The notes under the pieces: generated by a model
Databases searched by the model: none
Told to the model about the DNA's origin: nothing
Seen by the model: the letters and a program-made list of their open reading frames with translations, nothing else
NCBI GenBank assembly: GCA_964618455.1
Contig: CAZUAQ010000001.1
Span: 189,056-253,055, forward strand
Direction of reading: 5' to 3'
Source of the DNA: CAZUAQ01 sp964618455
GTDB taxonomy: Bacteria > Planctomycetota > Phycisphaerae > UBA1845 > PWPN01
DNA length: 64,000 nt
Part shown: piece after piece, positions 59,325-64,000 of the stretch
Position numbering within the stretch: position 1 is the stretch's first letter
Layout: the number at the start of each line of letters is the position of its first letter
Position numbers and translations under genes: made by a program

Positions 59325-61025
59325 GTGTTACAGCATTCGAGTAGGGCGACAGGCTCCGGGCAAATGAACGAAGTCGATCGAGCAATCAAGTTCGATCGGG
59401 AGATGGAATCTTGTCTGGCGATCAAATCGGGTCGGACGAAGGTTGCGGCCCGCATGGGAACTGTGGACCAGGCTGGGAACGTGGCACAAGGGGGAAGATC
59501 CAGGCAGGGATCACCAATATCCGCAGTGATGTGCGCAGACAGTCTGCCGCTATGTGTGTTCGGGCCTGGAGGCGCCTACCGATCGGCCGTTGGAGACGGG
59601 AATGAAACACCGGATGGGCCACAAGTTGGGCCGCAAGTCGGGCCGCGGGCTGGACGACCGGTAGGGCCGATCGCCGACGTTCAGCCCTCCGAGCCGCACG
59701 GCAATACCCTTGCAGATGGCCATCGGGCGATTCGCTCTCACGTGCAGGTCATGGCAGAGTCGGTACCGCGTGAAAGAGCACGGGCGTCGGAGCGCGTCCA
59801 ATCGCACGATCTAGGCGTAAATGAACCGAGTCGGTCATGGCAGTCTTTGACTCGTCGCTCCTTATCGCGATTGTCCCCATGGCGTTTTTGGGAGAGATGG
59901 AACCTTGAACTTCATATCAGCAACCTCCTTGGGGGTATCCAGGCTTTCAGTCGTGTGATTGGAAGCCTGCCGGCCTTACTGATCGGGCATCCGATGGCTT
60001 CTGGGCAGACGCGTCCGGCTGATGACGAGATGCTGGATCGGTACGGGCTTTGGGGCGGAGGACCGTTCCATCGCGGCCGTTTCGTTCCGGCTTACATTCC
60101 TGTGATCGCGGACGTGAGTCGCCGTGCGCCTCTCCAGCAGAATCTGTTCGGTTGGCGCGCGCCTTCACCGGCCATGGCGGATCATTACGCGAGGTCCTCT
60201 GGAGTTGCGCTGGGATCTGAGCGTTCGCGGGCGTCCGGCATGGGAGAGAGGAAGGAAGGTCTACTCTGGGACGTGCCGGGAGCAGAAGATACTGGCGAGC
60301 ATGTCCCCGTCAAAGCATGTACTTGTCCCGATGCTGACGTGCAAGGCAACCCTGGGGAGCAAGGTTTTCTGCAATCGAAATGCGAGGTTGGTCGATTGCT
60401 GGAAGCTTTTGATGATGCGGCTGCCCACTCTCGTGTCGGGGCGGCATCGGATTCGGGTTCGTCGTGCCTCGTGTCCTCACACTCCGCGGAATCGTCGGGT
60501 CCGGTCGATCACACATCGCTGCCGCTGGTAGTGACGGATCCGCAAGGTCTGGCACCGCTTGTCCATGACCAACCGAAGGGCAGCGACCGCCGGGAGAACT
60601 CAATGAAGACGTGTAAGCGCAGCAGCACGATCGACAAGTCCAGTGCGAGCGAAACGAACCGTTCGATAAATTCAGTACGGACAATCCGGGGGCAGGGGCG
60701 TGGACCCGGCCTGATTGACCGGGGCCTGCAAGTGTGGCGTCGATGGTGGGGGGATATCGATAATCATTGCAATGGGGGTGAGCCGGGATATATCCGGCAG
60801 AGGGAGACAGGTGATGGCGAAATCGGCTCACGCAAGATTGACGCCCAAGCAGATGAACATCCTGCGCCTGATTCGGGATTACCGGATCAGCCATGGCTTT
60901 TCCCCGACGATGCAGGAGCTGGCCGACAAACTCGGCGTCAGCAAGGTCACCGTGTTCGAGCACGTCAACGGACTCGAGCGCAAGGGGCTTCTGCGCCGCT
61001 TGCGTCATCAGGCGCGGTCGCTTGA
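59325..61025 (+). CDS. Doubtful long ORF upstream of and overlapping lexA
   Basis: An open frame of about 566 codons starting at tandem GTG codons (59322/59325), with AAGGAGG five bases before the second and a good promoter 190 bases upstream. Against it: no domain is recognised, the predicted protein is low in structure (Ser/Arg/Gly rich, with PQVGPQVGPRAGRPVGP), third-position bases look much less GC-biased than in neighbouring genes, and the last 212 bases overlap lexA in another frame. It may be a rapidly evolving gene, a degraded gene, or a non-coding transcript with a chance open frame. Confidence 0.2.
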   Translation: MLQHSSRATGSGQMNEVDRAIKFDREMESCLAIKSGRTKVAARMGTVDQAGNVAQGGRSRQGSPISAVMCADSLPLCVFGPGGAYRSAVGDGNETPDGPQVGPQVGPRAGRPVGPIADVQPSEPHGNTLADGHRAIRSHVQVMAESVPRERARASERVQSHDLGVNEPSRSWQSLTRRSLSRLSPWRFWERWNLELHISNLLGGIQAFSRVIGSLPALLIGHPMASGQTRPADDEMLDRYGLWGGGPFHRGRFVPAYIPVIADVSRRAPLQQNLFGWRAPSPAMADHYARSSGVALGSERSRASGMGERKEGLLWDVPGAEDTGEHVPVKACTCPDADVQGNPGEQGFLQSKCEVGRLLEAFDDAAAHSRVGAASDSGSSCLVSSHSAESSGPVDHTSLPLVVTDPQGLAPLVHDQPKGSDRRENSMKTCKRSSTIDKSSASETNRSINSVRTIRGQGRGPGLIDRGLQVWRRWWGDIDNHCNGGEPGYIRQRETGDGEIGSRKIDAQADEHPAPDSGLPDQPWLFPDDAGAGRQTRRQQGHRVRARQRTRAQGASAPLASSGAVA

Positions 61026-61431
61026 GCTGACGGATCGCGCGGCGTTTCCCGATGATCGAGAGTCTGCGTTGCCTCTGCTGGGTTACATCGCCGCCGGTTC
61101 GCCCATTGAAGCGATCGAGAATCGCGAGGTGGTCGATCTGGATCATATGTTCGCGGGCCGACGTGATACGTACGTGCTCAAGGTGCGGGGAGACAGCATG
61201 ATCGACGAGCACATTCGCGACGGTGACCTCGTTGTCATTGAGCGTCGTGAGACGGCCCGGGATGGCGAGGTGGTCGTGGCCTTGATTGATGGGGGAGAGG
61301 CGACACTGAAGACATTCTACCGCGAGGGGGATCGGATTCGCCTTCAGCCCGCCAACGATGCCTACAAGCCGCTCTATCCGGACGATCTTCAGATCCAGGG
61401 GGTGGTGATCGGCGTCCTGCGAACATACTGA
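60814..61431 (+). CDS. lexA: LexA repressor
   Basis: A 205-residue SOS repressor. The winged helix is residues 1-70 (LTPKQMNILRLIRDYRISHGFSPTMQELADKLGVSKVTVFEHV). The self-cleavage site Ala-Gly lies in YIAAGSPIEA. The catalytic Ser is in RGDSMIDEHI and the catalytic Lys in GGEATLKTFYREGD. It represses DNA-damage genes until RecA filaments stimulate its cleavage. The start is the ATG at 60814, with AGGGAG seven bases upstream; the frame extends to 60715 without support. No LexA box could be assigned with confidence in its own promoter region. Confidence 0.96.
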   Translation: MAKSAHARLTPKQMNILRLIRDYRISHGFSPTMQELADKLGVSKVTVFEHVNGLERKGLLRRLRHQARSLELTDRAAFPDDRESALPLLGYIAAGSPIEAIENREVVDLDHMFAGRRDTYVLKVRGDSMIDEHIRDGDLVVIERRETARDGEVVVALIDGGEATLKTFYREGDRIRLQPANDAYKPLYPDDLQIQGVVIGVLRTY

Positions 61432-61704
61432 TGCAAACTCACCGCCTTGCATCATCAACGTACCTCGCCCGGTAACTCGTGGAGGAGGCAAGAAAATCAT
61501 GCCATCGGGCATTAGGAGGAGATGCTCGAGTTCAATAACGACGATTGTGCGAGACTTCGCCAACCACTGCTGGATCTCTATCTTCTTTCAGGAATACTGG
61601 ATGATGGGCGGTGGTTATTGAAGAGGGTATCCCGGATGTCCAATGCCTGAAGGCCTTCGAGAGCAAAATAGAGGCAGAGTGTACATCACGAATCATGAAG
61701 TCGC
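61432..61704. other. Intergenic region between lexA and the beta-helix gene
   Basis: A 273-base gap between convergent genes. A 40-codon frame (61499-61621) has GGAGGAGG ten bases upstream of its ATG and would encode a Trp- and Met-rich peptide. It has no other support. No terminator with a T tract was found for either gene. Confidence 0.3.
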
Positions 61705-63924
61705 TCAGATTCCACTCGCCTCCTTCTCGGCCTTCCGGCTGCGAGTCGGAAGCGACTTGCGGTATTGGTCGATTTGAAGGCCGATTTGGTCCAGCGGTAT
61801 GGGTTCAAATTTGATGCTCGATGCGGGTGAACCTGGTTTGATGCTGAAGTCTTCACTCTCGGGGTCGGCAATCCCGGGATTGTCTTTGACGATGATGTTA
61901 CCGCGTACGGCCAGTTCACGGGCTATGGTCTCGTCCCCATTCCAATAGTTCACCATCTTGGCGTTGCCTGTTTTGGAGCCCCGGAATACCACGGGATTGG
62001 CAATCACGTTCTGTTCGATCAGGATCAGATCGCGCTCAGCTTGTGGCCACAGGCACAGGAAGAACGAGTCTCCCCAACTGATGTTTCGCCGAATCACGTT
62101 GTCCTTGGGCAATGCACGCTCCATGACGTGCTCATCCCCCTTGGCGAAGTCTTCCGCAAGACGCGCCAGCACCGGGTAACGCGTGCTATAGGGCGGTTGG
62201 TCATAGTTGACCTTCGCCAGGCGCTCGACCATCTGCCAGTTACCGCCCGGGAGGAACTTCTTCATGTCGGACCACACCCGGAACTGCAGGCCTCGCCGGC
62301 ACTTGATAAACATGTTGTTCTCGATCAGCATGCCACGACCGCTGTTGGTGTGGAACACCTGATCGACTTCGTGGAACACGTTGCCATAGAGATGAATGTT
62401 GCCACATGGTAAATCGGGATATATGACGAAGCAGCCGAGCTTACCCGGCGCGTGGATGTGGTGGAAGTAGTTGTGGCGCACGACGTGACCCGCGTACGTC
62501 CAGTCAAAGGCTGTGTTGATGCAGCCGACGTCGCCCGTCTCTTCGGCAATCCGCGTGAACTCGCTGACGTGCTCATTACCTTCAAAGGCGATGCCTACGT
62601 GAGGACAATCGTGCACGAAGCAGTGGGACACGCGATTGCCCACGCCATCCAGGCGAATGGCCGGGGCGTAGGTTCGGATCACCTGGGCGAAACGGTAGAT
62701 GTGGCAGTTTTCCGCGCGGTGGTCGGCACGTTCCAACGTCTGCCGGTTCCCGCCTTTGAGTCGAATGCCCGTTGCCGCCACGTCGTGGATATCGCAGCTG
62801 CGCACCACATGGTTCTTACCGCCTGTGATGTTGATGGCCGTGCCGCCGACATTGCGAATCGTGCAGCCAGCCAACTCAACGTGCTCACCGCCCTTGACTT
62901 CAACTGCCCCCGCACGTGAACACTCAAAGGTGATCCCGCGAACAGCCACATGTCGTACGCCAGCAAGCACCAGCATGGGCTGCTGGAGACAAGGGAACAT
63001 GGCTTCCCGAGTATCGATCGATGCCGGCGGCCGGAAGTAGATGACGCCACTCGTGCGGTCGAGATACCATTCACCAGGCTGATCGAGTTCCTCCAACAGA
63101 TTAAGAAAGTAGTAACGCTGATCCTTCTTGTAGCCATACCTGTGGTACGGCGGCCGTGGCCAGACTTCCTTCTTCTCCAAGTCGAATCGGTCAACCGGGT
63201 GGTACTCGTCGGACCAGTCATGGAACCAGTAACCGTGCATCCAGACGTCTTTCGCCGACTGCCAACCAGTCGGCCGATCGCCGTCGTAGAGAAACGGCCC
63301 TTCATGCCGATCCAGGTCCGGCCGATTCGAGATCGATACCGGTCGTTTCTGTTTGGCGTCTTCCGGCACATCGGCGATGCGCACGAAACCTTCGTCCGGA
63401 TACCTCGCCAATCTCATGTACCGATTGCCGAAGAACAACTCCGCCCGCGTGATACCCGGCTTCACGCTCCCCAGGTCGGTCGCACCGCATGCCCTCAGAT
63501 CCGCACGGTACACGTTTCCACGAGCCTGAGCTGGAAGTCGCTTCAGTATTGACTCATCCGATACCGGCTTCCAGCCCGTTACCGGAACGCCGCCGACAAG
63601 ACGGACTTCCTCGCCGGGCGCAGCCTGCCAGATGACAGGCGAACCCACCGTACCGGAGTCCTCAGCGGCCAGAGTGATCGTCTCCGTGATGGCATAAGTG
63701 CCTCCATGCAGAGTGATATGGACGGGGCCCTCGTTCAACCCCCCGTCCTTTCGTTTGGCACGCAGGTAGTCGCGCGCCCCGTGCAGCGTGGCCAGCGGCG
63801 CATCCAGTGTACCCGCTCCCGAGTCGTTACCGTTCGGGCTCACATGGACCGTGTTTGCCAAGCCCAGTGACGTCATCAAGAGTGATATCGCAACGAAAAG
63901 ATGAGCGGTCTTGGCACAAGTCAT
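61705..63924 (-). CDS. Secreted right-handed parallel beta-helix protein
   Basis: A 739-residue exported protein with signal peptide TAHLFVAISLLMTSLGLA. The first 90 residues have the DUF1565/NosD-type pattern VHVSPNGNDSGAGTLDAPLATLHGARD, seen in many secreted planctomycete beta-helix proteins. A beta-sandwich insert (about 115-300) is followed by the beta-helix (about 310-640), with turns such as GITFECSRAGAVEVKGGEHVEL and CTIRNVGGTAINITGG. Such proteins often bind or cleave uronic-acid polysaccharides, but no lyase catalytic triad can be assigned. The ATG at 63924 is chosen because GAGGAG lies eight bases upstream; ATG 63945 has none. Bases appear less GC-rich than in the secretion locus. 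Confidence 0.85.
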   Translation of the reverse strand: MTCAKTAHLFVAISLLMTSLGLANTVHVSPNGNDSGAGTLDAPLATLHGARDYLRAKRKDGGLNEGPVHITLHGGTYAITETITLAAEDSGTVGSPVIWQAAPGEEVRLVGGVPVTGWKPVSDESILKRLPAQARGNVYRADLRACGATDLGSVKPGITRAELFFGNRYMRLARYPDEGFVRIADVPEDAKQKRPVSISNRPDLDRHEGPFLYDGDRPTGWQSAKDVWMHGYWFHDWSDEYHPVDRFDLEKKEVWPRPPYHRYGYKKDQRYYFLNLLEELDQPGEWYLDRTSGVIYFRPPASIDTREAMFPCLQQPMLVLAGVRHVAVRGITFECSRAGAVEVKGGEHVELAGCTIRNVGGTAINITGGKNHVVRSCDIHDVAATGIRLKGGNRQTLERADHRAENCHIYRFAQVIRTYAPAIRLDGVGNRVSHCFVHDCPHVGIAFEGNEHVSEFTRIAEETGDVGCINTAFDWTYAGHVVRHNYFHHIHAPGKLGCFVIYPDLPCGNIHLYGNVFHEVDQVFHTNSGRGMLIENNMFIKCRRGLQFRVWSDMKKFLPGGNWQMVERLAKVNYDQPPYSTRYPVLARLAEDFAKGDEHVMERALPKDNVIRRNISWGDSFFLCLWPQAERDLILIEQNVIANPVVFRGSKTGNAKMVNYWNGDETIARELAVRGNIIVKDNPGIADPESEDFSIKPGSPASSIKFEPIPLDQIGLQIDQYRKSLPTRSRKAEKEASGI

Positions 63925-64000
63925 CTGCAAAGCTCCTCTAATCATTTGGGCGTAACTCGCAAAGCGCGCCCTTGTAAAGCCCTATGATACAAGCATTTAC

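Noticed and set aside
60715..60813. Longer N terminus for LexA
   Set aside because: The extra 33 codons have no homology, and the ATG at 60814 has a good ribosome-binding site directly before the winged-helix domain.

Overview
The window looks like a chromosomal segment of a Planctomycetota bacterium, possibly Phycisphaerae-like. This rests on its high GC, on a DUF5107/TPR lipoprotein, on fibronectin-like domains with the YYWRIDE motif, on very large glycoside hydrolase-type proteins, and on a type II secretion (T2SS-like) locus with greatly enlarged parts. No rRNA, tRNA, CRISPR array or insertion sequence was recognised.

Layout. (1) 1-7.4 kb: the 3' part of a tandem-fused UvrA with a duplicated C-terminal extension, a CBM9-like protein, two zinc-ribbon membrane proteins (RDD and DUF4870) and a methyltransferase. 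(2) 7.4-24.1 kb: a carbohydrate block with a large GH106-like hydrolase, two TIM-barrel sugar isomerase-type proteins, a UbiA prenyltransferase, a ribose-type ABC importer, an HD-like protein, a DUF5107/TPR lipoprotein and a GH101/GH129-like (DUF5696) protein. The importer's binding protein has its two lobes in swapped (circularly permuted) order. (3) 24.2-52.1 kb: one co-directional T2SS-like operon in the order gspF-G-H-I-J-K-L-M, then a 3745-residue protein made almost only of secretin N-domains, then a 1724-residue secretin with about 14 more N-domains, then a small lipoprotein. (4) 52.1-58.9 kb, minus strand: a complete iscR-S-U-A-hscB-hscA-fdx-iscX operon behind a near-consensus promoter that carries an inverted repeat in its spacer. 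(5) 58.9-64 kb: a poorly coding stretch with a good promoter and a doubtful ORF, lexA, and a secreted parallel beta-helix protein.

The main candidate for something undescribed is region 3. The 3745-residue protein has an N0-like start and no secretin barrel. It ends after the first half (beta-alpha) of an N-module. The next gene has no N0, begins with the second half (beta-beta-alpha) of an N-module, and ends in a full secretin barrel. Together they read as one super-secretin of about 5,400 residues split over two genes, with roughly 50 N-modules. I infer that it builds a very tall periplasmic channel suited to the wide planctomycete periplasm. The other components of the operon (GspH, I, J, K, M) are also much longer than usual and carry extra domains: an EF-hand-like loop, an acidic insert, an Arg-Gly tail and two FN3-like domains. 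GspE, GspC and the prepilin peptidase are not in the window.

How the genes fit together: the carbohydrate block would bind, cut and import sugars, the T2SS-like machine could export the large hydrolases, and the ISC operon supplies Fe-S clusters. The first two links are inference from gene content and proximity only.
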